Part shown: in pieces, positions 45,027 to 53,583 of the stretch
How the letters are laid out: the number at the start of each line of letters is the position of its first letter
Position numbering within the stretch: position 1 is the stretch's first letter
From: Sphingobacterium sp. PCS056
GTDB lineage: Bacteria > Bacteroidota > Bacteroidia > Sphingobacteriales > Sphingobacteriaceae
Direction: 5' to 3'
DNA length: 64,000 nt
NCBI RefSeq assembly: GCF_023273895.1
Contig: NZ_CP096883.1
Location: forward strand, 2,232,001-2,296,000
Notes under the pieces: model-generated
The model's input: only the letters and a program-made list of their open reading frames with translations
What the model was told of the DNA's origin: nothing
Database searches by the model: none
Translations under genes and position numbers: made by a program

Positions 45027-45227
45027 ATGTTGACATCAGGGTTATTAATAATGGGTATTGGGGGTCAGGAATTAATTATAATCGTTGTAATATTATTACT
45101 ACTATTTGGCGGTAAAAAAATTCCTGAATTGATGCGTGGATTAGGTAAAGGTGTAAAAGAATTCAAAGACGGACAGAAAGAGGATTCTACAGATGATACT
45201 AAAGAGAAAACAACAGAGAATAAATAA
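45027..45227 (+). CDS. tatA: Sec-independent protein translocase TatA/TatE
   Basis: The 66-residue protein has one short N-terminal membrane helix (LIIIVVILLLLFGGKKIPEL). The FGxKKIPEL hinge and the amphipathic helix RGLGKGVKEFKDG follow, then a charged tail. TatA forms the pore that exports folded proteins with twin-arginine signals. tatC is not in the window. One likely substrate is the SGNH hydrolase at 56071-56832. Own promoter and own terminator. Confidence 0.94.
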   Translation: MLTSGLLIMGIGGQELIIIVVILLLLFGGKKIPELMRGLGKGVKEFKDGQKEDSTDDTKEKTTENK

Positions 45228-45242
45228 TTCTGCTGTGTGTTA

Positions 45243-45285
45243 GAAATAAGATTTTACCTCTTCGTAAAATCTTATTTCATTTTTT
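45243..45285 (+). terminator. terminator after tatA
   Basis: gaaataagattttac (45243-45257) pairs with gtaaaatcttatttc (45264-45278) around a 6-nt loop, followed by a T-run. Confidence 0.88.
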
Positions 45286-45382
45286 ACCATTTCTAATCTT
45301 GTAAAAGAAAAGCGTATTTGAAAAAAATTATACTTTATTCTTAGGACGATTTAGTTCTAATTGTCAACCATAATTAAAAAAG

Positions 45383-46849
45383 ATGATTGAAAAAAAGAGG
45401 ACTCTATTCACCATAGGCTTAGCCATCACGACGTATTGTTTGTGTGCACAAGAAAGGTCTATAGATGAGATGAGAAATTCTACGCAAGCAATTATGTCTG
45501 CGAGTATTGATCGCGAAAATGCATCGATCTTACAACAGCTTGACAGCATTAAATTTGTTAATATAGGAGAGAAAGACGCCCAATCGATCGTCTTTGATAT
45601 TGAAGATGTCAATGTTGTTCGAAAACTAAATTCCTTAGAACGTGAAGTCCCCTTAGACTACAACCAACATGTTCGCAAGTATATTGATCTTTACAATTCC
45701 AAAAATTATTCTGGGCATATGTCCCGAATGCTGGGACTGGCGCAATATTATTTTCCGCTTTACGAACGTATTTTGGCTGAAGTGGGCGTTCCTAAAGAAA
45801 TAAAATACCTGTCGATTATTGAGTCTGCTTTAAATCCTCATGACGTATCACGTGTTGGAGCAACAGGACCGTGGCAATTTATGTATGGTACTGCTAAGAT
45901 TTATAACTTAACGATGGATACGTATGTTGATGAACGTAAGGATCCTATTGCATCCAGTTATGCTGCTGCCAAATATATGAAAGAAGCTTATGCCGAATTT
46001 GGTGATTGGCTGTTAGCGATTGCTTCCTACAATTGTGGAAAGGGTGGAGTCAAACGTGCGATTTTAAGATCTGGAAAGATTCAACCTACATTTTGGGAAG
46101 TCGCACCTTATCTACCTAAGGAAACCAGAAATTATATTCCTGCTTACATCGCGATGACTTATACCTTAGGCTATGCACAGGAACATGGCATCGAAGCTCA
46201 GGAAAGTGAAATCGCTTTGAATACGCAGGTGTTAGAAGTTGATAAGTTTATTTCGATAGCTGAGGTTGCTAAGGCAATAAATGTGTCAGAAGAGAGCTTA
46301 AAACTGCTTAATCCGGCTTATAAGAAAGGAGTAGTCAATGGCTCCGATGAAATTCATCGCCGTTTAATTATTCCTGCACTGGGTGACGGCATCAATAAAG
46401 ATCAACTTTATCTAGCGCTCAATACAACAGTAGAAGCTCCTGTTCAATCCATTGCGGCTGTAGACGCTGATATTCGTAAGAATAGTAAAGGTAGTGCCCA
46501 GCCTAGTCGCCATCAAGTGCGTAGAGGAGAAACCTTGGCTATAATTGCGAGAAAGTATGATGTTAGTGTTCAAAATTTAAAAGCTTGGAATAACGTGAGC
46601 GGATCTTCTGTAAAGGCCGGAACTTCTTTAGTTGTCAATAGCAATGGAATAAATAGCCGATTAGCTCAGAAGGCTACTGCAAGCTCGTCCAAAAAGTCAA
46701 CTGTTCTGGTATATACTGTCAAGAAAGGTGATACACTTTCTGAAATAGCGAATAATAAGGGGGTGTCTTTATCTAAATTGAAAGCGGATAATAATTTATC
46801 ACACACAAAACTAAAGCCTGGAATGAAATTGAAAATCAATAAGGGTTAG
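45383..46849 (+). CDS. membrane-bound lytic transglycosylase (MltD-like) with two LysM domains
   Basis: The 488-residue protein has an N-terminal signal-like segment (FTIGLAITTYCLCAQ), an SLT domain with catalytic Glu147 in SIIESALNPHD, and the further signatures GATGPWQFMYGTA and AIASYNCGKGGV. Two C-terminal LysM domains follow (about 375-418, HQVRRGETLAIIARKYDVS; about 442-486, YTVKKGDTLSEIANNKGVS). It cleaves glycan strands of peptidoglycan. Together with the EnvC-like and NlpC/P60 genes it forms a cell-wall remodelling neighbourhood. Confidence 0.93.
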   Translation: MIEKKRTLFTIGLAITTYCLCAQERSIDEMRNSTQAIMSASIDRENASILQQLDSIKFVNIGEKDAQSIVFDIEDVNVVRKLNSLEREVPLDYNQHVRKYIDLYNSKNYSGHMSRMLGLAQYYFPLYERILAEVGVPKEIKYLSIIESALNPHDVSRVGATGPWQFMYGTAKIYNLTMDTYVDERKDPIASSYAAAKYMKEAYAEFGDWLLAIASYNCGKGGVKRAILRSGKIQPTFWEVAPYLPKETRNYIPAYIAMTYTLGYAQEHGIEAQESEIALNTQVLEVDKFISIAEVAKAINVSEESLKLLNPAYKKGVVNGSDEIHRRLIIPALGDGINKDQLYLALNTTVEAPVQSIAAVDADIRKNSKGSAQPSRHQVRRGETLAIIARKYDVSVQNLKAWNNVSGSSVKAGTSLVVNSNGINSRLAQKATASSSKKSTVLVYTVKKGDTLSEIANNKGVSLSKLKADNNLSHTKLKPGMKLKINKG

Positions 46850-46870
46850 CATCAAGATGTCAATCTATAA

Positions 46871-46910
46871 AAAATTAAAAGCCTTCCATACGGAAGGCTT
46901 TTAATTTTTT
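46871..46910. terminator. bidirectional terminator
   Basis: A perfect 17-bp stem (46871-46887 with 46892-46908) and a 4-nt loop lies between the convergent transglycosylase and phosphoribosyltransferase genes, with A and T runs on both sides. Confidence 0.9.
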
Positions 46911-46926
46911 ATATCGTTTTATGCTC

Positions 46927-47439
46927 TTATACAAGCCACGCTGCATCATCTTCTGCTTCAAAACCTTGCAGATTAACTTCTACATGTTCCTTCAAGATGG
47001 TCGATAGTTTTAATCCATAATAATCACTTACAATAGGGAATTTTGGGTGACTTCGGTCAATAAGTACGGCAGTACGCATTTTCTTAATTGGAACGTTTAA
47101 GAATACCCCTAATCCATAAGCAAGCGTTCTTCCGCTATTCAATACATCATCAACTAAGATTAAGGTTTTATTTTTAGCACCTTCAATGGGTTGATCGGTC
47201 TCTGCTTTTAATGAACGACTTGTTTTACTCATCGTCACCTTTAAGAGCTCAATATTTTTATCTGATATTTCTTCTAATATTTTTTGCAAGCGTTGTGCAA
47301 AAACATAACCTCTATCCGCAATACCTACTAACACCAACGTATTTTCTTCAAAATTATCTTCTAAAATCTGATAAGCGATACGTATCGATTTTTGTTTGAT
47401 TTGTTCTTTATCTAGTATGAGCGTTTTCTTTGACGACAT
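46927..47439 (-). CDS. PyrR-like phosphoribosyltransferase
   Basis: From the ATG at 47439 the protein has 170 residues. It shows the PRPP-binding loop TLILVDDVLNSGRTL, LVGIADRGYVFAQRL and VLIDRSHPKFPIVSDYYGLKL, a pattern close to PyrR (uracil phosphoribosyltransferase/pyr attenuation protein). The frame opens 66 nt further upstream, but no family homology supports that. No pyr operon is adjacent. It may work as a nucleobase salvage enzyme rather than an RNA-binding regulator. Confidence 0.85.
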   Translation of the reverse strand: MSSKKTLILDKEQIKQKSIRIAYQILEDNFEENTLVLVGIADRGYVFAQRLQKILEEISDKNIELLKVTMSKTSRSLKAETDQPIEGAKNKTLILVDDVLNSGRTLAYGLGVFLNVPIKKMRTAVLIDRSHPKFPIVSDYYGLKLSTILKEHVEVNLQGFEAEDDAAWLV

Positions 47440-47483
47440 AATGGTATTAAATTTATTTAAGCGTAAAAGTACTAAAATCTTTG

Positions 47484-47517
47484 CAAAAAAAAGTCCGAAT
47501 GTCAATACATTCGGACT
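47484..47517 (-). terminator. terminator of the NlpC/P60 gene
   Basis: agtccgaatg (47492-47501) pairs with cattcggact (47508-47517). On the minus strand an 8-nt T-run follows. Confidence 0.88.
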
Positions 47518-47543
47518 CGTTATCGTGGCGTGAAAAAATCAAA

Positions 47544-48128
47544 TTAATTGAATTTATCTGCTTTTTCACCATTTAATATCTCAGCAGTAAGTGATTTGTT
47601 ATCATCAGGTAATCTACCACCATCATAATAATAACGTCTCCAATATGCTTCTCCTAAGTTGCTAATCATAACACCTTTGCTTGAAGAAGCATGGGCAAAT
47701 TTATTATCACCAATATAAACCCCAACGTGCGTAATACTTTTACTTCTGATCTTAAAGAACACCAAATCACCAGCTTTTAAATCATCTTTCTTTACTGGTT
47801 TTATTTGAGAATATTGGTTACGACTATTATAGCCTAAAGTTGTATTAAAAACTTTATCGTACAATTCAAAAGAGAATTTTGAACAATCGATACCTCTTTT
47901 GGAGTCACCTCCTAAGCGGTAAGGAGTTCCTAACCATTCATAAACAAATTGATATAATTTTGTGTTTGTAGTTGCTGAAACCGCAACACCCATGATTTGG
48001 GAGAAGTATTCTTTAGCGAGATTGTCCGGGTCTGATTCCGGTTTAGATTGGGTTTTGGTTGATTGTGCCTGCGACACTAGACATAAGCCTATAAATAGCA
48101 TTGAAGCTAATATTTTCTTTGTTTTCAT
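47544..48128 (-). CDS. secreted NlpC/P60 (C40) cell-wall peptidase
   Basis: The 194-residue protein has a signal peptide (about 1-21, LFIGLCLVSQAQ). An NlpC/P60 domain follows with catalytic Cys82 in RGIDCSKF, His134 in THVGVYIG and third residue His146 in FAHASSS. These enzymes cut gamma-D-Glu-diaminopimelate bonds in peptide stems. All catalytic residues are present, so activity is expected. It is divergent from the thr operon. Confidence 0.92.
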   Translation of the reverse strand: MKTKKILASMLFIGLCLVSQAQSTKTQSKPESDPDNLAKEYFSQIMGVAVSATTNTKLYQFVYEWLGTPYRLGGDSKRGIDCSKFSFELYDKVFNTTLGYNSRNQYSQIKPVKKDDLKAGDLVFFKIRSKSITHVGVYIGDNKFAHASSSKGVMISNLGEAYWRRYYYDGGRLPDDNKSLTAEILNGEKADKFN

Positions 48129-48434
48129 TAAATCGCTTTTATGTACAACTTTAACTTATTCTTTTATTATTAGATGTTAACTATTTTGGACATCACTGTT
48201 GCGAATATAATACAACTCATCTTACTTTGCAAAAAATATGACAAGTATTTAACGAAGTTTTAACGTTTTTAACACTTTTTTTATTGAAACGCAATTTATC
48301 GAGGCAGAATAAATTGTAAGCATCCAACGACAGGTATATGTGTATTATAAAAATTACATGTAGTACTTAATAATATGTTATTTATATATAAGATGAGCTT
48401 TTCTTAAGAAATATCAAAAAAAACATTAATTTAT

Positions 48435-48466
48435 TTTGATACTTGATAAATAATCCCTTATATTTA
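48435..48466 (+). promoter_or_regulatory. promoter of the thr operon
   Basis: tttg (48435-48438) and tatattta (48459-48466) are spaced by 20 nt, a good -33/-7 arrangement (TAnnTTTG with one mismatch). Transcription would start near 48473, just before the leader peptide. Confidence 0.6.
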
Positions 48467-48486
48467 CGAAAGTAAAATAAAAAAGA

Positions 48487-48552
48487 ATGAAAACGACTAC
48501 AATTATTACATCGATTATTATTACCACCGGGATAAAACTTAGGAGGAGGTAG
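48487..48552 (+). CDS. thrL: thr operon leader peptide
   Basis: This 21-codon frame starts ATG AAA and reads M-K-T-T-T-I-I-T-S-I-I-I-T-T-G-I-K-L-R-R-R, then TAG. It has six Thr and six Ile codons in codons 3-16. That is the composition of the threonine-isoleucine leader that controls thrABC in enteric bacteria, but the sequence is otherwise different. It ends in AGG AGG AGG, which can pair with the 5' arm of the terminator at 48588. Ribosome stalling at the Thr/Ile codons would favour the antiterminator and transcription of thrA (inference). Confidence 0.85.
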   Translation: MKTTTIITSIIITTGIKLRRR

Positions 48553-48587
48553 TTTCGTTGTATAGAAATGTAGACAAGATATTTCGC

Positions 48588-48623
48588 AAACGCCTTCCTC
48601 TCTGAGTGAAGGCGTTTTTTTTT
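48588..48623 (+). terminator. attenuator terminator of the thr operon
   Basis: aaacgccttc (48588-48597) pairs with gaaggcgttt (48608-48617) around a 10-nt loop, followed by an unbroken T-run to 48623, 35 nt before thrA. The bases ccttcctc (48593-48600) can instead pair with gaggagg (48543-48549) of the leader, so the two structures exclude each other. Confidence 0.87.
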
Positions 48624-48657
48624 ATGCTTTAAAACAAACAACTAAACAGTATACATT

Positions 48658-51105
48658 ATGAAAATTTTAAAATTTGGAGGAACGTCGGTAGGCTCTGCAG
48701 ATAGCATCAAAGCAGTACTTCGTATTGTGAAGAAATCGTATGATTCCGGGGAACAACCGTTGGTAGTTTTATCGGCCATGTCGGGAGTCACAAATTTATT
48801 ATGTAAAATGGCCGTAGATGCTTCTGAAGGAAAATCATTTCATGAAGATTTAGCATTAATCGAAACCAAGCACTTTGAGGTGATCAAGAAATTAATCACA
48901 GTTAAATATCAAAATCCAGTATTCACGAAACTAAAATTATTTTTCAATGAAATTGAAGAGTTATTGCAGGGGATCTATGCGCTAAGGGAGCTGAGCGAAC
49001 AAAGTAAGGATTTGATCGTCAGTTATGGCGAACGTTGTTCGACTTTTATGGTATCTAAGATTTCGGAACAAGATTTAGCGGCATCACTATTTGTCGATGC
49101 ATCGCATTATATTAAAACCGATTCTCATTTTGGACATGCACATGTCAATGACCAGTTGACAGAGCAACTTGTTAAATCTTTGTATCTAACAAATAGCGAT
49201 AAACTCATGTTTGTAACTGGGTTTATAGCATCTAATGAGAACGGACGAATGACAACTTTAGGTAGAGGTGGGTCAGATTATACAGCTGCAATCTTTGGTT
49301 CTATTTTAAATGCAACAGCGATCGAAATATGGACAGATGTAAATGGTATGCTGACAGCGGATCCACGTATTGTTAAAAAAGCATTTTCATTGCCCGTTCT
49401 ATCCTATACAGAGGCTATGGAGTTGTCCTATTTTGGTGCTAAGGTCATCTATCCGCCCACTATGATTCCTGCTTTTCTAAAGAAAATACCAATTGTTATC
49501 CGCAATACTTTTGAACCTGATTTTGCAGGTACTTTTATTCAATTTGAAAGTGGTAAAACAACTTTACCAATAAAAGGTATCTCTTCGATCGAAGAAATAT
49601 CTGTTATCAATCTTACGGGTTCGGGTATGATTGGTAAATCTGGATTTAGTGGTCGATTATTTACTTTATTAGCGCGAGAGCAGATCAATGTGGTTTTGAT
49701 TACGCAGTCTTCGTCTGAGCACAGTATTACTTTTGCAGTCAATCCTGAGGATGCATTACGCGCCAAGAGTTTGATCGAGAATGAGTTTGAATTGGAAATA
49801 CAAGTTAATAAACTCATCCAACCAGAGATCGAAAACAATTTATCTGTTTTAGCCATAGTAGGTGAGAATATGAAAAAAACTCCAGGAATGTCTGGTCGGT
49901 TATTTTCCTCTTTGGGAAGAAATGGGATCAATGTACGTGCTATAGCTCAGGGATCTTCGGAGTATAATATATCTGTTATTATTTCAAAGAGTGATTTATC
50001 AAAAGCACTGAATGCTGTGCATGATGCCTTTTTTGCGGAACTTAAAAAAACGCTTTATGTGTTTAATTTGGGAACAGGAAATATTGGTTCTACTTTATTT
50101 AAGCAATTGGAGAGTCAATATGATTTCTTGTTGAGTAAAAACGATCTTGAGATCAAGGTTGTCGGTATTTCAAATAGCAAGAAAATGTTGTTTAAACTAG
50201 ATGGTGTTGATTTAGCAAATTGGGATACGGAACTAATGGAGCAAGGGGAAGATGCTGACCTAGCCGTTTTTGTAGAACGTATGAAAGGCTTTAATCTTCC
50301 AAATTGTGTATTTATAGATAATACAGCAAGTCGATTGCCTTCTACTTATTACGAGGGAATTTTTCAATCTAATATTTCGATCGTGACGTGTAATAAAATT
50401 GCTAATTCTGGAAAGTACGAACAATATAAAACACTACGTGAAACTGCCCATAAGCATGGTGTGGACTTCTTTTATGAAACCAATGTTGGTGCTGGTCTGC
50501 CTATCGTGCGTGTTTTGAAAGACCTGATGTTAAGTGGTGACCGTATCGTTAAAATCGAAGCTATTCTTTCTGGAACGATCTCTTATATCTTTAATAATTT
50601 TAAAGACGATGTATCTTTTTATGATGTGGTAAAACAAGCACAAGATTTGGGTTATACGGAGCCAGACCCTCGTGACGATTTAGGTGGAGTCGATTTTATG
50701 CGTAAAATGTTGATTTTAGCGCGTGACGCAGGTTATACCATCGAAGCGGAGGATGTCAATTTAGGCGCCATATTGCCTGAGGCATGTTTGAAAGCAGATT
50801 CAGTAGAATCTTTCTATGAAGAACTTAAAAATGAGAACAGTTATTTTGAGGCCTTAAAAGAAAAGGCTCGTCTTGAAAATAAAGTGATCCGTTATATCGG
50901 GAAATTGGAAGATGGAGTTGTGTCTATTTCTGTACAGATCGTTGATGACAAGCATCCTTTCTATGCCCTGTCGGGAAGTGATAATATTATCTCGTTCACC
51001 ACAGAGCGTTACAAAGAAAGACCATTGGTGGTTAAAGGACCTGGTGCCGGTGCTGAAGTAACAGCTGCAGGAGTATTTGCAGATTTAGTAAATGTAGGCG
51101 CTTAA
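48658..51105 (+). CDS. thrA: bifunctional aspartokinase / homoserine dehydrogenase I
   Basis: The 815-residue enzyme carries the first and third steps of Thr/Met synthesis. The aspartokinase part (about 1-300) starts KFGGTSVGSADSIK and has LGRGGSDYTAAIFG. Two ACT-type regulatory domains follow (about 305-460). The homoserine dehydrogenase part (about 460-815) has the NAD motif GTGNIGSTL and the catalytic region GAGLPIVRVLKDL. Regulation by threonine is expected from the family. It is the first gene of thrABC, controlled by the attenuator upstream. Confidence 0.97.
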   Translation: MKILKFGGTSVGSADSIKAVLRIVKKSYDSGEQPLVVLSAMSGVTNLLCKMAVDASEGKSFHEDLALIETKHFEVIKKLITVKYQNPVFTKLKLFFNEIEELLQGIYALRELSEQSKDLIVSYGERCSTFMVSKISEQDLAASLFVDASHYIKTDSHFGHAHVNDQLTEQLVKSLYLTNSDKLMFVTGFIASNENGRMTTLGRGGSDYTAAIFGSILNATAIEIWTDVNGMLTADPRIVKKAFSLPVLSYTEAMELSYFGAKVIYPPTMIPAFLKKIPIVIRNTFEPDFAGTFIQFESGKTTLPIKGISSIEEISVINLTGSGMIGKSGFSGRLFTLLAREQINVVLITQSSSEHSITFAVNPEDALRAKSLIENEFELEIQVNKLIQPEIENNLSVLAIVGENMKKTPGMSGRLFSSLGRNGINVRAIAQGSSEYNISVIISKSDLSKALNAVHDAFFAELKKTLYVFNLGTGNIGSTLFKQLESQYDFLLSKNDLEIKVVGISNSKKMLFKLDGVDLANWDTELMEQGEDADLAVFVERMKGFNLPNCVFIDNTASRLPSTYYEGIFQSNISIVTCNKIANSGKYEQYKTLRETAHKHGVDFFYETNVGAGLPIVRVLKDLMLSGDRIVKIEAILSGTISYIFNNFKDDVSFYDVVKQAQDLGYTEPDPRDDLGGVDFMRKMLILARDAGYTIEAEDVNLGAILPEACLKADSVESFYEELKNENSYFEALKEKARLENKVIRYIGKLEDGVVSISVQIVDDKHPFYALSGSDNIISFTTERYKERPLVVKGPGAGAEVTAAGVFADLVNVGA

Positions 51106-51159
51106 TCAAAAGTTTCACAGACCTGTTATTGCTTTGGATAACAGTCATAAAAATTAAAT

Positions 51160-52140
51160 ATGAAAACTTCTCTATCGAAGAAAAAGATAAATCTGGATAA
51201 TATGTTGGATCACGTTCATGTTTTCGCTCCAGCAACCGTAGCGAATATGATTTGTGGTTTTGATATTTTGGGGTTCGCTTTAGATGAACCAGGAGATGAA
51301 GTAATCATGCGGAGAAAAAGTACTGCAGGTGTTGTCATCACTAAAATTACGGGTGATGACGGTCGTCTTCCTCTGGATGCAGACAAAAATACAGTGTCTG
51401 CATGTGTACAGTTTCTACTGCAGCATCTGGAGTTACATGATGAGGTGGGAGTGGAAATAGAACTGCATAAACATATGCCTATAGGATCAGGTTTGGGATC
51501 AAGTGCGGCAAGTACCGTTGCAGGTCTATTTGCTATTAATAAAATGTTGGGTGATCCACTTTCAAAAGAAGAACTATTGCCTTTTTGTGTGGAAGGCGAA
51601 CGACTGGCATGTGGACATGGTCATGCGGATAATGTAGCGCCTTCGTTATTTGGTGGCATTACATTGATCAGAGGACATGACCCATTGGATCTAATTCCTT
51701 TACCTGTACCAGAAGAACTTGTTGCTGCTGTGGTGTTTCCGCAGGTTGATGTTCCCACACGCGATGCGCGTCAACTGATTAAAGAAAAGGTGCTGTTAAA
51801 AGATGCCGTCATCCAATGGGGAAATATTGCAGGACTAATAGCAGGATTGTTTAAAAATGATTATGATCTCATATCGCGAAGTATGCAGGATGTACTCATC
51901 GAGCCAACACGAGCGATCTTGATCCCCCAGTTTTATGAGATCAAGCAAATTGCATTAGAAAATGGTGCGTTGAGTTTTGGAATATCGGGTTCTGGACCTT
52001 CAGTTGTAGCTATTACACGAGATAAGGAGGTTGCTAAGCAGATTGTTGATCAGATTAAAGCGCATCTCTCCGAATCAGAAATTGAAAGTTATGGTTATGT
52101 ATCGGGTGTAAATGTTGATGGCCCTAAAGTATTAAATTAA
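51160..52140 (+). CDS. thrB: homoserine kinase
   Basis: The 326-residue GHMP kinase has the signature PIGSGLGSSAASTVAG that binds ATP, and FAPATVANMICGFDILGFAL at the N-terminus. It phosphorylates homoserine for threonine synthase. An ATG at 51202 is an alternative start and would remove a Lys-rich N-terminal 14 residues. It lies between thrA (54-nt gap) and thrC (7-nt gap). Confidence 0.96.
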   Translation: MKTSLSKKKINLDNMLDHVHVFAPATVANMICGFDILGFALDEPGDEVIMRRKSTAGVVITKITGDDGRLPLDADKNTVSACVQFLLQHLELHDEVGVEIELHKHMPIGSGLGSSAASTVAGLFAINKMLGDPLSKEELLPFCVEGERLACGHGHADNVAPSLFGGITLIRGHDPLDLIPLPVPEELVAAVVFPQVDVPTRDARQLIKEKVLLKDAVIQWGNIAGLIAGLFKNDYDLISRSMQDVLIEPTRAILIPQFYEIKQIALENGALSFGISGSGPSVVAITRDKEVAKQIVDQIKAHLSESEIESYGYVSGVNVDGPKVLN

Positions 52141-52147
52141 GATTATT

Positions 52148-53455
52148 ATGAAATTTTACAGTACCAATAATAAAGCATTACGTGTTTCTTTCAAAGAAGC
52201 AGTTTTTAATTCATTGCCTGCCGATAAAGGACTTTATATGCCTGAGGCCATTCCTCAACTGGATCCTTATTTTATAAAAAATATACAGCAATATTCGCTG
52301 CAGGAAATTGCATTTACAGTAGCGCAGGCTTTTATTGAAGATGATATTCCTGCAGATGTGTTGAGGGATATTATCGCGGATGCTATTAATTTTGAAGCAC
52401 CTGTCAAGTTTTTGAGCCCAGATACTGCGGTATTAGAACTATTTCACGGTCCTTCGTACGCCTTTAAAGATTTTGGAGCTCGGTTTATGAGTCGTGTAAT
52501 GGCTTATTTTTCGGGTGCAGATGATGCTTTATTGGATGTTCTGGTCGCGACATCTGGAGATACGGGTGGAGCCGTTGCGTTAGGTTTCTTGGGGGTAGCA
52601 GGTACACGTGTCACCATCTTATATCCAAAAGGTAAGGTTTCTGAAATTCAGGAATTACAGTTGACCACCAATGGACAGAATATAAGAGCCATTGAAATTG
52701 ATGGAACGTTTGATGATTGTCAAGCATTGGTTAAACGTGCTTTCAACGATCCGGAGCTTAATGAACATCTGAGATTAACTTCCGCTAATTCCATTAATAT
52801 CGCACGTTTGATCCCACAGACATTTTACTATTTTTATGCTTATGCACAGTTGAAGGCACAGGGTTCAGATCGAGTTGTCTTTACGGTTCCAAGTGGTAAC
52901 TTTGGTAATATCGGTGCCGGGTTATTGGCTTTCAAGATGGGTCTTCCGGTCGAGCAGTTTGTTGCTGCTACCAATGCGAACGATACCGTGCCCCGTTTTA
53001 TTAAATCTGGAAAATATGAACCCAAGCCATCTGTACAAACATTAGCCAATGCTATGGATGTTGGTGATCCTAGTAATTGGGTTCGTATTCAAGATTTATT
53101 TGATAATAATCTCGATGACTTAAAGAGCATGATCACTACTTATACCTATACGGATAAGGAAACTAAGGCTGCTATGGAACAGTTACATCATACTTATCAT
53201 TATGTTGCTTGCCCACATACCGCTATTGCTTGGTTAGGTTCACAAGCCTACCGCGGCGAACATCCAGGTTCTTATGGATCGGTGTTTTTATCCACAGCGC
53301 ATCCTTGTAAATTTCCGGATGCTATTTCTGAGCAGGTATTCAGTAAAATTAAATTGCCTGTAGGGGTAGAACAGTTACACAACAAATCTAAAGTTGTAGA
53401 AGCTTTTTCTGCTGATTATGCTGTTTTTAAGAATTACTTAATTACGCATAAATAA
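52148..53455 (+). CDS. thrC: threonine synthase
   Basis: The 435-residue PLP enzyme makes threonine from O-phosphohomoserine. The PLP lysine is Lys107 in FHGPSYAFKDFGARF. VATSGDTGGAVALG is the phosphate-binding loop, and FTVPSGNFGNIGAG is the second conserved block. It belongs to the shorter, bacterial class without SAM regulation. It is the last gene of the operon; a terminator begins at its stop codon. Confidence 0.97.
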   Translation: MKFYSTNNKALRVSFKEAVFNSLPADKGLYMPEAIPQLDPYFIKNIQQYSLQEIAFTVAQAFIEDDIPADVLRDIIADAINFEAPVKFLSPDTAVLELFHGPSYAFKDFGARFMSRVMAYFSGADDALLDVLVATSGDTGGAVALGFLGVAGTRVTILYPKGKVSEIQELQLTTNGQNIRAIEIDGTFDDCQALVKRAFNDPELNEHLRLTSANSINIARLIPQTFYYFYAYAQLKAQGSDRVVFTVPSGNFGNIGAGLLAFKMGLPVEQFVAATNANDTVPRFIKSGKYEPKPSVQTLANAMDVGDPSNWVRIQDLFDNNLDDLKSMITTYTYTDKETKAAMEQLHHTYHYVACPHTAIAWLGSQAYRGEHPGSYGSVFLSTAHPCKFPDAISEQVFSKIKLPVGVEQLHNKSKVVEAFSADYAVFKNYLITHK

Positions 53456-53488
53456 TTGAAAAGGCCCATTGAGATGGGCCTTTTCAAT
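53455..53488 (+). terminator. terminator after thrC
   Basis: attgaaaaggcccat (53455-53469) pairs with atgggccttttcaat (53474-53488) with a tgag tetraloop, overlapping the thrC stop codon. Confidence 0.85.
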
Positions 53489-53570
53489 TCTCATGCTCTT
53501 TGTGATGAATTTGGATTTAATTTTCTGATAAATTTAATTAGCAAGATGTTTCAAATAACTTGAAAACCTG

Positions 53571-53578
53571 TACTTTTG
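53571..53578 (+). promoter_or_regulatory. -7 box of the rlmI-type gene, 5 nt from the ATG
   Basis: tacttttg is an exact TAnnTTTG match, followed by ttgcg and the ATG at 53584. The upstream in-frame ATG at 53560 lies before the promoter box, so it cannot be the start. A leaderless mRNA is predicted. Confidence 0.62.
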
Positions 53579-53583
53579 TTGCG

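Noticed and set aside
48426..48641. 71-residue minus-strand frame opposite the thr leader
   Set aside because: It is the reverse of the leader peptide and terminator; its Ile/Val-rich stretch is only the complement of the Thr/Ile codons.
53287..53295. ttatccaca, a consensus DnaA box, inside thrC
   Set aside because: A single site in well-conserved coding sequence; chance is sufficient explanation.
53560..53583. Earlier start (ATG at 53560) for the rlmI-type gene
   Set aside because: The exact -7 box at 53571-53578 lies inside this extension, and the PUA domain starts right after the ATG at 53584.
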